From Fictibacillus barbaricus (lineage in GTDB: Bacteria > Bacillota > Bacilli > Bacillales > Fictibacillaceae), in assembly GCF_014635025.1 (NCBI RefSeq), contig NZ_BMCE01000002.1:930001-994000 (forward strand): DNA of 64,000 nucleotides, in the 5' to 3' direction. Below, one piece after another: positions 1 through 9,349 of this stretch (its first letter is position 1; each line of letters begins with the position of its first letter). The notes beneath the pieces are model-generated. The model ran no database searches and was not told the DNA's origin. It saw only the letters and a list, made by a program, of their open reading frames with translations. The translations under genes and the position numbers were made by a program.

Positions 1-2
1 CA

Positions 3-821
3 TTATTAGCTAAATTTATACATAATAAGAGCCACCGATCTAAGGGCCCATTCATTGAGGTAAACTGCGGTGCAATCCCCGATTCGCTATTCGAAGCTGA
101 ATTGTTTGGCTATGAACCAGGGGCATTTACAGGAGCCCATCAAAAAGGAAAAGTGGGGCTTATCGAACTTTCAAATAAAGGCACACTCTTTTTGGACGAA
201 ATCGGAGAACTCCCGTTGCACCATCAAGTAAAAGTTCTAAAAGTTATTCAGGAGAAGCAGTTCTATCGCGTGGGTGGAACAAAGCCGATCAATGTCGATT
301 TCCGTCTTATTTCAGCAACTAATAAGGATTTAAAAAGCGCTATTCAAGAGAAGAAGTTCCGGGAAGATCTGTATTTCCGTCTAAACGTTGTGCCTGTTAC
401 CATTCCCCCGCTACGCACAAGAACAGAGGATATCGTCCCTCTGATCCATCTTTTGCTGGAGCAATTTGAAAAGAAATACAACCGAAGTAAAAAGCTAGAT
501 GAGGCGGTTATCCATCACCTTTTGCATTATGAGTGGAGAGGAAATGTACGTGAATTGATTAATATCATGGAACGTTTAGTCGTTATCTCCCCTTCCACGC
601 TTATTACAGTCGACCAGCTTCCTGATCATTTAAAAGAAGATTTGTCCCCCTCTGCCCCTTCTTTAAATGCTCAAACACTTAAAGAAATAGTAGAGGAAAC
701 AGAAAAACAAGTTTTATTAAAGGCGCGAAAAAAATACAAAACAACCGTTGGCATGGCAAAAGCACTTGGCACAAGTCAGCCTTCTATTGTAAGAAAGATG
801 AAAAAATATCAGATTATTTAA
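3..821 (+). CDS. Sigma-54-dependent transcriptional activator (C-terminal part; start lies left of the window)
   Basis: The reading frame is open from the left edge, so only the AAA+ ATPase and DNA-binding parts are visible. The GAFTGA loop that touches sigma-54 is encoded near 115-140, the Walker B-type stretch TLFLDEIGELP near 185-220, and the arginine-finger region FREDLYFRLN near 358-390. A Fis/TyrR-like helix-turn-helix ends the protein (about 730-815). This family binds an upstream enhancer and opens promoters held by RNA polymerase-sigma-54. A consensus sigma-54 promoter starts 7 bp after the stop and faces the aminotransferase gene, so the target is very likely the next two genes. The sensor domain, and so the inducer, is outside the window. 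Confidence 0.93.
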   Translation, partial: LLAKFIHNKSHRSKGPFIEVNCGAIPDSLFEAELFGYEPGAFTGAHQKGKVGLIELSNKGTLFLDEIGELPLHHQVKVLKVIQEKQFYRVGGTKPINVDFRLISATNKDLKSAIQEKKFREDLYFRLNVVPVTIPPLRTRTEDIVPLIHLLLEQFEKKYNRSKKLDEAVIHHLLHYEWRGNVRELINIMERLVVISPSTLITVDQLPDHLKEDLSPSAPSLNAQTLKEIVEETEKQVLLKARKKYKTTVGMAKALGTSQPSIVRKMKKYQII

Positions 822-827
822 ACATTT

Positions 828-844
828 TGGCACGGAACTTGCAT
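828..844 (+). promoter_or_regulatory. Sigma-54 (-24/-12) promoter for the aminotransferase-symporter operon
   Basis: The sequence is TGGCAC, 5 bp, TTGCAT, which is the consensus -24/-12 element with correct spacing (GG and GC dinucleotides 10 bp apart). It lies between a sigma-54 activator gene and the aminotransferase start at 903; the predicted transcription start is near 855. Confidence 0.9.
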
Positions 845-902
845 GGATATTCTCTAAGAAAAGTTTTTATACATCAAGAGGAATATTCAAGGAGGTAATA
901 TC

Positions 903-2246
903 GTGTCAACGAACAACTGGAACAACCTTGTAACCGAGATGCCCGACCTATTAGCACCAAGTATGGCAAAGGATCATCCGAATCTGCCTGTAGTAAAAGC
1001 GGAGGGCTGCTACTATTATGGACTCGATGGAAAAGAGTACCTTGATTTCACGTCAGGTATCGCCACGGCCAACACAGGCCACCGTCATCCAAAAGTAGTA
1101 CAGGCTATTAAAGATGCTGCTGACCACCTCATGCATGGTCCTTCAGGTGTCATCATGTATGAATCGATTCTGCAGCTTTCCAAAGAACTAGCAGATGTTC
1201 TGCCAGGCGATCTTGATTGCTTCTTCTTTGCGAACAGCGGTACAGAAGCGATTGAAGGAGCGATCAAACTGGCCAAGCACGTGACAAAAAGACCTTATGT
1301 AGTTTCATTTATCGGATGCTTTCATGGCCGGTCACATGGGGCATTGAGTGTTACCACATCCAAGAGCAAATATCGTAAGTTTCTTCAGCCAAACGGACTT
1401 GCCTATCAAGTTCCTTATGCGGATGTAAAGAGCTGTCCAAGCGGTGCCGATCCTGAGGCATACGTCATTGAAAAGCTCGAAAAAGATTTTGAAACACTCT
1501 TTAATCACCAAGTCACACCAGAAGAAGTAGCATGCATGATCGTTGAACCGGTTCTTGGTGAAGGCGGTTATATCATCCCACCAAGCGGATGGTTGAAAAA
1601 GATTAGAGAGATCTGCGACAGACATGGCATTCTTCTCATTTTTGATGAAGTACAAACAGGATTCGGCCGCACAGGTGAATGGTTTGCAGCCCAAACATTT
1701 GGAGTTACGCCTGACATTATGGCCATTGCAAAAGGAATCGCCTCAGGATTGCCTTTAAGTGCGACAGTAGCTTCTAAAGAACTGATGAAACAATGGCCGC
1801 TCGGCAGTCACGGTACAACATTTGGCGGAAACCCGATCGCTTGCGAAGCCGCTTTAGCTACGATTTCGGTTTTAAAAGAAGAAAATCTAGTAGAAAACTC
1901 GAAAAACATGGGTGCTTATGCATACCAAAAATTGAAGATGCTGCAGGATCAAAATCCAGTGATAGGCAGTGTCCGTGCACTTGGTTTAATGATTGGGATT
2001 GAAATCGTTGATCCGTTTACAGGCAAGCCTGACGGCAATGCTCTGATGACAATTCTTGATAAGTGTCTGGAAAAAGGGGTGCTCTTTTATCTTTGTGGAA
2101 ACCACGGTGAAGTCATTCGAATGATTCCTCCACTTACGATAAACCAGGAACAAATTGATCATGGGCTTGCTGTCCTTGAAGAAGCTCTTCATGAGCATCA
2201 AGCTGAACTTGAGTCTCAAATGAGCGGAAACTATCAAAATGTGTAA
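903..2246 (+). CDS. Class III (GabT-like) PLP-dependent aminotransferase
   Basis: Class III aminotransferase of 447 residues, the usual length. PLP-binding features are seen in order: NSGTEA at 111-116, the HGR motif at 141-143, [12 protein letters not shown] at 247-258 with the cofactor-contacting Asp248, and the Schiff-base lysine Lys277 in [12 protein letters not shown]. It moves an amino group from an omega-amino acid (4-aminobutyrate, beta-alanine or similar) to a keto acid. The start is GTG, preceded by AAGGAGG at a good distance. It is the first gene behind the sigma-54 promoter and is followed by a sodium symporter, so uptake and use of an amine or amino acid as nitrogen or carbon source is likely. 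The exact substrate cannot be read from sequence; GABA aminotransferase is the best family-level guess. Confidence 0.88.
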   Translation: MSTNNWNNLVTEMPDLLAPSMAKDHPNLPVVKAEGCYYYGLDGKEYLDFTSGIATANTGHRHPKVVQAIKDAADHLMHGPSGVIMYESILQLSKELADVLPGDLDCFFFANSGTEAIEGAIKLAKHVTKRPYVVSFIGCFHGRSHGALSVTTSKSKYRKFLQPNGLAYQVPYADVKSCPSGADPEAYVIEKLEKDFETLFNHQVTPEEVACMIVEPVLGEGGYIIPPSGWLKKIREICDRHGILLIFDEVQTGFGRTGEWFAAQTFGVTPDIMAIAKGIASGLPLSATVASKELMKQWPLGSHGTTFGGNPIACEAALATISVLKEENLVENSKNMGAYAYQKLKMLQDQNPVIGSVRALGLMIGIEIVDPFTGKPDGNALMTILDKCLEKGVLFYLCGNHGEVIRMIPPLTINQEQIDHGLAVLEEALHEHQAELESQMSGNYQNV

Positions 2247-2285
2247 TAACAGCAATTCATTTTTTAATTAAAGGGGGCTATTACG

Positions 2286-3725
2286 ATGCAAGCATTAGAT
2301 ACGGTTATTATTCTTTTGTATTTTGCTGTTTTGATTGGTGCTGGGATAATCGGTTCTACAAAAGCGAAAACATCTGAGGATTTCAACCTGGCAGGACGAA
2401 ACTTAGGGATGTTTATGTATCTTGGCTGTTTATCTGCTGTTATTCTTGGTGGAGCAGCAACGATTGGAACAACAAAGCTCGGGTATCAGTTTGGGATCTC
2501 AGGCATCTGGTTTGTATCTATGATTGGTTTAGGCATTATTCTATTAGGTACTATTTTTCTTAGAAAGATTGATTCGTTAAAAGTTACGACGATCAGTGAA
2601 TTATTAGGAAAACGATACAAATCAGAAACACGTCTTTTGAGTGCGATTGTAGCTTCCATCTACACATTGATGATTGCTGTTACTCAAGTGATTGGGATGG
2701 GTACGATTATAAACGTACTTTTAGGCTGGAATATCACGACTTCTATGCTTGTCGGCGGCGGAATCGTACTCTTCTACACCATTTTAGGTGGAATGTGGAG
2801 TGTTACCGTTACAGACATCATTCAGTTTGTCGTGATGACAGTCGGCATCTTCTTTATCATGTTGCCTATGAGCGTTTCTAAAGTTGATGGTTTCGGAAAT
2901 CTTTTAACGGAACTGCCAAAAACGCATTTGGATTTCTCAACGATCGGCTATCAGCAGATTTTCCAATACTTCTTACTGTTTGCCCTTGGAATGGTCGTGT
3001 CCCAAGATATCTGGCAGCGTGTATTTACAGCAAAATCCGGCAAAATTGCTAGAAATGGTTCGATCTTTGCTGGTATTTATAGCTTTGCATATGCGATTGC
3101 TGGAAGCATCATCGGGATGTGTGCCTTTATCGTGCTGCCAAATCTTGATGACCCGCAAAATACGTTTGCCGAGATGGCACTTACCATCTTGCCAACAGGA
3201 ATTTTAGGACTTGTACTAGCGAGTGTGTGCTCCGCTCTTATGTCAACAGCATCCGGATCGCTTCTTGCTTCTTCAACCCTAATTACAAATGACATCTTAA
3301 AACAATACTTTCTTAAGAACCCAACCGATAAACAACTGATTCGCACTTCTAGAATCACGACTCTATTTATTGGTTTGATCGCCATTACGTTCTCTATCTG
3401 GATTCAAGATGTATTGGTCGCTCTTGATGTAGCATACGCGATTCTTTCTGGTGCGATTTTCATCCCGCTCGTTATGACTTTCTTTTGGAAACGAGCAACG
3501 CCTAATTCTGGCTTCTATGCCATCTTAATTTCTACCATTGTGGTTTTGGCTGGTCTTTTTATTGAAGGACTTACATCGACAAATCCAATACTTTACGGTA
3601 TGTCTGCAGGTCTTATCAGTATAATTGGGATCTCCTTATTCACTGCACCCACTTCTGAGTTCGATACACCTTTTGATGAAGGTGAAGATGATGAAGAATT
3701 GGAAGAAGAAAGAAAGCAAGCATAA
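2286..3725 (+). CDS. Sodium:solute symporter (SSS family)
   Basis: A 479-residue integral membrane protein with about 13 hydrophobic segments. The N-terminal SSS signature is seen: a first helix near 5-25, the SEDFNLAGRNLG stretch near 30-42, and GGAATIGTTKLGYQFG near 56-71. SSS carriers use the sodium gradient to import organic acids, amino acids, sugars or urea. The gene follows the aminotransferase by 39 bp with its own ribosome site (AAAGGGGG), so both are in the sigma-54 operon, and it probably imports the aminotransferase substrate. The acidic C-terminal tail (EGEDDEELEEE) is cytoplasmic-looking. A hairpin terminator follows directly. Substrate is unknown. Confidence 0.88.
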   Translation: MQALDTVIILLYFAVLIGAGIIGSTKAKTSEDFNLAGRNLGMFMYLGCLSAVILGGAATIGTTKLGYQFGISGIWFVSMIGLGIILLGTIFLRKIDSLKVTTISELLGKRYKSETRLLSAIVASIYTLMIAVTQVIGMGTIINVLLGWNITTSMLVGGGIVLFYTILGGMWSVTVTDIIQFVVMTVGIFFIMLPMSVSKVDGFGNLLTELPKTHLDFSTIGYQQIFQYFLLFALGMVVSQDIWQRVFTAKSGKIARNGSIFAGIYSFAYAIAGSIIGMCAFIVLPNLDDPQNTFAEMALTILPTGILGLVLASVCSALMSTASGSLLASSTLITNDILKQYFLKNPTDKQLIRTSRITTLFIGLIAITFSIWIQDVLVALDVAYAILSGAIFIPLVMTFFWKRATPNSGFYAILISTIVVLAGLFIEGLTSTNPILYGMSAGLISIIGISLFTAPTSEFDTPFDEGEDDEELEEERKQA

Positions 3726-3731
3726 AAAACA

Positions 3732-3761
3732 AAAAAGTCTTCCTGTTGGAAGGCTTTTTTT
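3732..3761 (+). terminator. Rho-independent terminator after the symporter gene
   Basis: AGTCTTCC, a 4-nt loop, GGAAGGCT and a run of T. It ends the sigma-54 operon. Confidence 0.8.
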
Positions 3762-3766
3762 CCTAG

Positions 3767-4243
3767 TTATTCGGTTACTTCTAATGCAAAAGCATAGAAT
3801 GCATCTCCATTTGAAATATGTTTTTCTTTATCGGTCATCCACCATACACCATACGAATAATAGTATGTTCCTTTTTCTAGAGGTGCATTAAATCGGTTAT
3901 TCTTCACGTTTACTTCTGTTTCTTGATTTCCACTAAACTGGGTAACATGGATCTCGTTTGGTTCAGGACTGTAATTCATATGAAAAGCGACTTCTTCTCC
4001 TGGCTTTACCTGAATAACCTTTTCACATTCCAATAATTCAACAGGACCAGCTGTATCCACACACATTGCAGATTTACCATGATCCCAACAATAAGTACCG
4101 AGTGTCGTTTCGTATTTCTTATTTTGTATTTCCACAAATGCTGCAGGCGGTTTATCACCCGTCATTCCGTTTACGTTCCCACCTGAACAACCTGCTATTA
4201 AAATGACCAACAACCAGGCTAGAACCGCTGTCCATTTTTTCAT
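3767..4243 (-). CDS. Putative lipoprotein of unknown function
   Basis: 158 residues. The N-terminus is a lipoprotein signal: KKW, a hydrophobic stretch and the lipobox LIAGC with Cys19, so it should be anchored outside the membrane after SPII cleavage. The mature part has two cysteines close together (YCWDHGKSAMC), which could form a disulphide, and a beta-rich C-terminal half. I do not recognise the family by name. It runs convergent to the symporter and shares the gap at 3726-3766 with the terminator there. Confidence 0.75.
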   Translation of the reverse strand: MKKWTAVLAWLLVILIAGCSGGNVNGMTGDKPPAAFVEIQNKKYETTLGTYCWDHGKSAMCVDTAGPVELLECEKVIQVKPGEEVAFHMNYSPEPNEIHVTQFSGNQETEVNVKNNRFNAPLEKGTYYYSYGVWWMTDKEKHISNGDAFYAFALEVTE

Positions 4244-4303
4244 TGATCTGCCTCCCTTTTTGTTACAGTCGCTTTATTAGGGAGTAAAGTTACCAGTGAG
4301 AAG

Positions 4304-4585
4304 CTATTTTCCGCCAATCCCCAAAGATAACAGCAGAAGGCTGAATATAGAAAGGACGGCGATCAGCAAAATGAAGAATACTCCAAAGAACTTGCTCTTA
4401 CCTGCTTCCTTTTTTACTATCGCAATAATACTTAAAATAACACCGATAAAATATAACATGATCCCAGCAAAAAGAAAGACCGCTACTTGCTGAGCTACTG
4501 AATCACGAACAATAAACGGCCATGCCGTCAAAAGTATACCTGCTGCACAAAACCATAAAGACAAACGTCCAAACCGCAAATTCAA
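4304..4585 (-). CDS. Small membrane protein of unknown function
   Basis: From the TTG at 4585 this is 93 residues with three hydrophobic segments and no recognised motif. The frame is open further up to an ATG at 4663, but the extra 26 residues are polar, unlike a protein terminus of this kind, and that ATG has no good ribosome site. AGGAG lies 11 bp before the TTG at 4585, so I prefer this start with modest confidence. The C-terminal half (ILSIIAIVKKE, then a last helix ending LGIGGK) is typical of small Bacillus membrane proteins. It follows the membrane-protein gene 4670-4990 on the same strand. Confidence 0.6.
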   Translation of the reverse strand: MNLRFGRLSLWFCAAGILLTAWPFIVRDSVAQQVAVFLFAGIMLYFIGVILSIIAIVKKEAGKSKFFGVFFILLIAVLSIFSLLLLSLGIGGK

Positions 4586-4669
4586 TCTGATGCACGCTCC
4601 TGTACTATTTCTAACAAATGTACTATACATTGTTGCCATTTTTATATTGTAGCGTGCATTCATTTTCTT

Positions 4670-4990
4670 TTAAATAAAATAGTCTTTGTAATAGATCAAG
4701 ACACCAATAAGTGCGGCCACAGTATAAAAAATGGCTGTGTAGAATGCATACGTTGGTTTGAATGTTTCTTTTTCTTCTTCCACTTTAATACCAGTCATCG
4801 ATTGAACCTGTACTCGGACCATGTTGGAGGACAATCCCCCTGTTGAGGTAAAAAAACGAATGATGAGAGCGAACGCTAAACCTACAAATAAGGAAAGATC
4901 AATAAAATTCCATCCTAAAACATTTGCCAGTACATAGTTCATTACAACCATAAACATTAGAGTAACAACCGATATGATCATATTTTTCAT
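4670..4990 (-). CDS. Small membrane protein of unknown function
   Basis: 106 residues starting at ATG 4990, 6 bp behind AGGAGG; a TTG one codon earlier is too close to the ribosome site. There are about three hydrophobic segments (about 5-27, 30-48 and the C-terminal 85-103), with a polar connecting part containing KVEEEKETFKPT. I do not recognise a named family. Lies directly upstream of the small membrane gene ending at 4304 and may be cotranscribed with it. Confidence 0.65.
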   Translation of the reverse strand: MKNMIISVVTLMFMVVMNYVLANVLGWNFIDLSLFVGLAFALIIRFFTSTGGLSSNMVRVQVQSMTGIKVEEEKETFKPTYAFYTAIFYTVAALIGVLIYYKDYFI

Positions 4991-5048
4991 CAAACCCCTC
5001 CTCTTTTATGGACTATACGGCGCAAAAGGAAAAAAGTTCCATTAAAAT

Positions 5049-5080
5049 AAGCCCGTGCATTCAATCTGCATCGGGCATTA
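5049..5080 (-). terminator. Terminator after comK-like gene
   Basis: Read on the minus strand: GCCCGATGCA, 7-nt loop, TGCACGGGC, then TTATTTT. It sits 23 bp downstream of the comK-like stop. Confidence 0.6.
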
Positions 5081-5102
5081 ATTCTGGTATTCTATTTCAC
5101 TA

Positions 5103-5597
5103 TCAATATCTCATAATTCTTTCGCTGACCCGTTCACTTAAAATGTACCGATATTGAGCGGTTCGGAAAAGCTTTGCCTCTAATGCATATTTAGATTGGG
5201 GTAATATTAAGTTTGCGGTGTTTTTAAAGTGGACACTGCATGTATCAGAATCTATAGAATCGATCCGTTGAACGTGCGCTTGAGATAACCAGATACACGT
5301 TTCATTTTTTGGAGATTCTACAGGAAAAAAGAAAATGCCAAGTTCGAGGTTAATCATGATTGGGGATAAACTCACATAGCCCATTGAACGGCGTACAGCT
5401 TCTCGCCTGCCTTCGTAACTAGAACCAAAGAATAAACAGCTTTCATTGATGATCTTGATGGGACTAAGAGCGACTCTCTCGTTCTTCTCAGATTCCAAGA
5501 CCTCAGTATGCACATCTCCGTATTCGTTATAAAACGGCAGAAGTGCCATCGTGCTCATATTAATTTCGTAAGAACGTAGAAGTAATGTTTTTTCCAT
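5103..5597 (-). CDS. comK: ComK-family competence transcription regulator
   Basis: 164 residues, shorter than B. subtilis ComK (192); the missing part is the C-terminal tail. Family landmarks are visible: SYEIN near the start, a LLPFYNEYG segment, INESCLFFGSSYEGRREA at about 50-67 (matching the RSCRFFGSSYAGRK core of ComK), a PIMINLELGIFFFP stretch, and W/H-containing CIWLSQAHVQRID. ComK activates DNA-uptake genes by binding A-rich boxes in the DNA minor groove. Some Bacillaceae carry two ComK paralogues (ComK1/ComK2), so this may be one of a pair. Ribosome site GGGAGG precedes the ATG. I looked for AAAA-N5-TTTT boxes in 5598-5867 and found no clean one. Confidence 0.85.
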   Translation of the reverse strand: MEKTLLLRSYEINMSTMALLPFYNEYGDVHTEVLESEKNERVALSPIKIINESCLFFGSSYEGRREAVRRSMGYVSLSPIMINLELGIFFFPVESPKNETCIWLSQAHVQRIDSIDSDTCSVHFKNTANLILPQSKYALEAKLFRTAQYRYILSERVSERIMRY

Positions 5598-5867
5598 TTA
5601 TACATCCTCCCTTTTAATTAAAATTAACCCTGGCTCCTCCCTCCTACATAAATAATGAAAGTAAAAAACTCCCAATAGGTAAATTATACTAAGTCTTTTG
5701 ACAGGAATCTAGTTATTTTTACAAAAATTTTAACTATTTAAATAATTAGAAAAAAATTACTCAAAATGGTTTGAATACTGACGAAACGTGGAATACATAA
5801 CAGGGCGAAATGGACGATCGATTCGACCTGTTTTTCCTACTACTAATGAATAAGAGGCTGATGAGAA

Positions 5868-6662
5868 ATGGCAAAAGGTGATCTGTTGATCATTGGTGGC
5901 AATGAGGATAAAAGCGATAAGAAAATCATCCTATCCCGATTCGCTGCACTATGTAAAAATCGTCAAGGTCCAATTGGAATCTTGACAACAGCATCCGGCT
6001 ATCCGGAAGAGGTAGGCAGTGAATACTATCAGTTGTTTCAGAATTTACATGGCACTAAGCCACTGCTTTTCCATTTGGATTCCCGTGAAAAAGCGGAAGA
6101 CCCAGCATTACCCGAACAGCTTGCTTCCCTGTCAGGTTTGTTTATGACAGGCGGTGATCAATTAAGACTAACCAGCATTCTAGGTGGTACCACATTTTAT
6201 AAGCACCTCTTTCAAGAATGGAAGAGCGGGTTGACCATCGGCGGAACAAGTGCCGGTGCTGCTGTTATGAGCAGACTAATGATCATTTCTTCAAAGCTGT
6301 TTGAAAAAGAGGACGTTTCCATTCTCGAAATGGGATCAGGCTTCGGCTTTTTAGAGGACGTTATTATTGACCAGCACTTTTCTCAGCGTGACCGATTTAG
6401 CCGACTTATGAGAGCGATTGCATTGAACCCTCAGATCATCGGCATCGGTATTGATGAAAACACGGCGATCTGGGTGCACAACGATGGCAAACAATTCGAA
6501 GTAATCGGTGAATACAACGTCAGCATTTTTGATGGTAAAACATCCACTTATGTAGATGTTGCCGAGAACAAAGGAAACATGACCATATCCGATATCCGCT
6601 TCCATACACTGGGTGCGGGCGCGGTTTTCGATTTATACAAGCGAGAATTAATCATCACTTAA
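5868..6662 (+). CDS. cphB: Cyanophycinase
   Basis: A 264-residue peptidase S51-family enzyme. It carries LLIIGGNED at the N-terminus, FMTGGDQ at about 92-98 and the nucleophile motif GGTSAGAA with Ser128. Cyanophycinases cut the Asp-Arg storage polymer cyanophycin to beta-Asp-Arg dipeptides; the polymer lies in the cytoplasm and the enzyme has no signal peptide, in line with an intracellular role. The cyanophycin synthetase gene follows after 15 bp with AAGGAGCG as its ribosome site, so synthesis and mobilisation are in one operon. The fold also fits alpha-aspartyl dipeptidase, but the neighbour decides for CphB. Confidence 0.93.
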   Translation: MAKGDLLIIGGNEDKSDKKIILSRFAALCKNRQGPIGILTTASGYPEEVGSEYYQLFQNLHGTKPLLFHLDSREKAEDPALPEQLASLSGLFMTGGDQLRLTSILGGTTFYKHLFQEWKSGLTIGGTSAGAAVMSRLMIISSKLFEKEDVSILEMGSGFGFLEDVIIDQHFSQRDRFSRLMRAIALNPQIIGIGIDENTAIWVHNDGKQFEVIGEYNVSIFDGKTSTYVDVAENKGNMTISDIRFHTLGAGAVFDLYKRELIIT

Positions 6663-6677
6663 GGAGCGAGCGTCTTA

Positions 6678-9305
6678 ATGAAAATCAATCGCGTCAATTA
6701 CTTAACGGGACCAAATCTATACAGCTTTAAACCAACGATCTGGATTGAACTTGATATTGAAGAATTTGAGGAAAAACCATCAAACTTGATACCAGGATTT
6801 ACAGATAGATTGTTAACAATAATCCCTTCTCTTCATACACATACATGTTCTAGAGGCTATGCAGGAGGGTTTGTAGAACGGCTGAATGAAGGCACTTGGA
6901 TGGGTCATATTTTAGAGCATATCGCACTTGAGATTCAGCATCTTGCTGGTATTTCCGTAAAACGCGGAAAGACCATTACAAGTGAACGAAAGGGCATTTA
7001 TTATGTTACGTATGATTATGTAGAAGCTAAGTCAGGCTTTTACGCATTTGAAGCAGCACTTGAGATTGTAACCGCTATCATTAGTGGGAACGAAATCAGT
7101 GCTGCCCCTTATATCCAGCACACCTCAGACCTATATCATCTGCATAAACTAGGCCCGAGTACAGAGGCGATCTACAATGCTGCCCGACAACGCAAGATTC
7201 CAGTGGAACGGATTGGAACAAACAGTTATCTCAGACTTGGAACCGGTAAAAAGCAAAAATCAGTACAAGCAACCATTTCTTCGCAAACGTCTTACCTGGC
7301 TGTCGAAAATTCATGTGATAAAGATATGACGAAGAACTTGTTAAAGGGGTATGGTCTCCCTGTCCCGTCAGGTGACGTGGTCTCTAATGAGTATGAATTG
7401 CTTCAGTCAGCTGAAAAGATTGGCTATCCTCTTGTGATCAAGCCGCTTAACGGACGACAAGGTCAGAATATTGTAACCAACATACAGAATAATACAGACC
7501 TTATTGCTGCTTTTCACTGTGTATTCAATGAAGGTACATCCTATATTTTAGAACGCTTTTATGCTGGTAATGATTATCGCTTTTTCGTCGTAAATGGCGA
7601 ACTTGTTGCGGCAAGTCTTCGTCTCCCTCCATTTGTTATAGGTGATGGCTATAAAACAATCGGTGAACTGATCGAAGAAGAAAACCAGAACCCTTTGCGT
7701 GGTGAAGGTCATGAAAAAGCCATGAGCAAAATTCCCATGGATGAGAGAACTGTTGTGCATCTAGAAAAGAGCGGCTATTCTTTAGAGTCAGTATTGAAGA
7801 AAGGAGAGTCTGTAGAAGTCTTAGGCAATGCCAATCTCTCAACAGGCGGATCCGCTATTGATGTAACAGACGATGTACATTCAGATTACCGTAAAATGGC
7901 GATAGAAGCGGCGGAGGCTGTAGGACTAGATATCGCAGGCATCGATATCCTATCGAGCGATGTAACCGTTCCATATGTGGAAGGCGAAGCCGCAATACTA
8001 GAAGTAAATGCTGCTCCGGGCATACGTATGCACCTCTATCCTTCTCAAGGAAAAAGCAGAGATGCTGGAGGGGCAATCGTGGATTATTTGTTCTCTTCAC
8101 GAGAAGAAGCGGCCATTCCGATTGTGGCTGTAACCGGAACGAATGGTAAAACAACAACAACACGTCTCGTTTCACATCTCTTACAAAAAGAGAACGTAAC
8201 AGTTGGGTTCACTTGCTCGGACGGCGTTTGGGTTGGCGATCAACAGCTTGATTCAGGTGACTGCAGCGGCCCGAGAAGTGCTCGTAAAATTTTATCTCAT
8301 CCTGCTGTTGATGTTGCGGTACTCGAAACAGCTCGGGGCGGTATGCTTCGTGAAGGGCTTGCCTTCCGTTATTGTGATGTGGGAATTGTAACCAATGTCA
8401 GTGAGGATCACTTAGGGTTAAATGGTGTAGAAACGTTAGAAGATCTTAAAAAGTTGAAGCAAACGGTTGCTGAAGTCGTCCTTCCTGAAGGCACTTGTAT
8501 ATTGAACGCTGATGATGAGCGATGTGTCGATATGGCAAACCACACGAATGGCGAAGTAATCTTCTTTTCTTTATCTGTGATGAATCCTGTCATTCAAGAA
8601 AAATTAAGAAAAGGATCAAAAGTGTGGTACTTAGAAGACGATTGGGTTGTTTACAACGAAAAAGGCAAAGCAGAACGATTTCTTCCTGTTTCTCACATAC
8701 CCATTACGATTAACGGTGCTGCCCGACATAACATAGCAAACGTACTTGGTGCACTCGCTGCTGCACATTCTTTAGGTCGCCCATTATCTGAGTTACGCAG
8801 CAAAGTTATTACGTTCCTTTCAACCGAAAACCAAAATCGTGGCCGTTTCAACGTTCTAAATATTCATGGTCGTACCATTGTCGTTGATTATGCACACAAT
8901 CCAGCTGGTTTACGGGCTTTGTTTGAAACGGTAGATCATTTAAAAAGCGGCCGGGTAATCACAGTTGGCTCAGCAGCCGGTGACAGAAAGGACAATACGA
9001 TTCGGGAGATGGGCCGTATTTTTGGCAGCCATTCAGATATTTTTATTATAAAAGAAGATGTGAACCTGAGAGGCCGCATTCCAGGTGAGACCGTTCATCT
9101 TCTCTATACAGGTGTTAAAGAAGCGGGAGGATCGACATCCGTTTCAGTGTATCCGAAAGAAGCAGAAGCTTTCATACAGGCTTGGGAAAATTCCGAGCCT
9201 GGTGATACAATCCTTTTTCTCTATGACGAATACACCTCCGTACAAGGTATTCTCCAAAAGATCATAAACTCCAATTCAATGGGTATTTTGCAGAAGGCGG
9301 AATAA
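6678..9305 (+). CDS. cphA: Cyanophycin synthetase
   Basis: 875 residues, the normal length. Three parts are visible: the N-terminal domain (1-160), an ATP-grasp domain (about 215-470; YPLVIKPLNGRQGQNI at 250-265 and EVNAAPGIR at 442-450), and a Mur-ligase-like domain whose P-loop GTNGKTTTT is at 487-495, with HNIANVLGALAA and VVDYAHNPAG further on. The enzyme adds Asp to the polymer backbone and Arg to each Asp side chain, using ATP for each step. Cyanophycin is a nitrogen store first known from cyanobacteria but also made by heterotrophic bacteria with this gene. All key motifs look intact, so the gene should be functional. A hairpin terminator follows. Confidence 0.95.
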   Translation: MKINRVNYLTGPNLYSFKPTIWIELDIEEFEEKPSNLIPGFTDRLLTIIPSLHTHTCSRGYAGGFVERLNEGTWMGHILEHIALEIQHLAGISVKRGKTITSERKGIYYVTYDYVEAKSGFYAFEAALEIVTAIISGNEISAAPYIQHTSDLYHLHKLGPSTEAIYNAARQRKIPVERIGTNSYLRLGTGKKQKSVQATISSQTSYLAVENSCDKDMTKNLLKGYGLPVPSGDVVSNEYELLQSAEKIGYPLVIKPLNGRQGQNIVTNIQNNTDLIAAFHCVFNEGTSYILERFYAGNDYRFFVVNGELVAASLRLPPFVIGDGYKTIGELIEEENQNPLRGEGHEKAMSKIPMDERTVVHLEKSGYSLESVLKKGESVEVLGNANLSTGGSAIDVTDDVHSDYRKMAIEAAEAVGLDIAGIDILSSDVTVPYVEGEAAILEVNAAPGIRMHLYPSQGKSRDAGGAIVDYLFSSREEAAIPIVAVTGTNGKTTTTRLVSHLLQKENVTVGFTCSDGVWVGDQQLDSGDCSGPRSARKILSHPAVDVAVLETARGGMLREGLAFRYCDVGIVTNVSEDHLGLNGVETLEDLKKLKQTVAEVVLPEGTCILNADDERCVDMANHTNGEVIFFSLSVMNPVIQEKLRKGSKVWYLEDDWVVYNEKGKAERFLPVSHIPITINGAARHNIANVLGALAAAHSLGRPLSELRSKVITFLSTENQNRGRFNVLNIHGRTIVVDYAHNPAGLRALFETVDHLKSGRVITVGSAAGDRKDNTIREMGRIFGSHSDIFIIKEDVNLRGRIPGETVHLLYTGVKEAGGSTSVSVYPKEAEAFIQAWENSEPGDTILFLYDEYTSVQGILQKIINSNSMGILQKAE

Positions 9306-9308
9306 AAG

Positions 9309-9346
9309 AAAGTGCGGTTCCCTAAAACAGGGAGCTGCACTTTTTT
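9309..9346 (+). terminator. Terminator between cphA and the convergent membrane protein gene
   Basis: AGTGCGGTTCCCT, 5-nt loop, AGGGAGCTGCACT and TTTTTT. An A-run on the left makes it able to work in both directions. Confidence 0.85.
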
Positions 9347-9349
9347 ACT

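Noticed and set aside
1332-1694. 120-codon minus-strand frame inside the aminotransferase gene
   Set aside because: Antisense shadow of a conserved gene; no ribosome site and no recognisable motif.
5598-5867. ComK box (AAAA-N5-TTTT pairs) upstream of comK and cphB
   Set aside because: The region is AT-rich but I found no clean AAAA-N5-TTTT pair at the required spacing.
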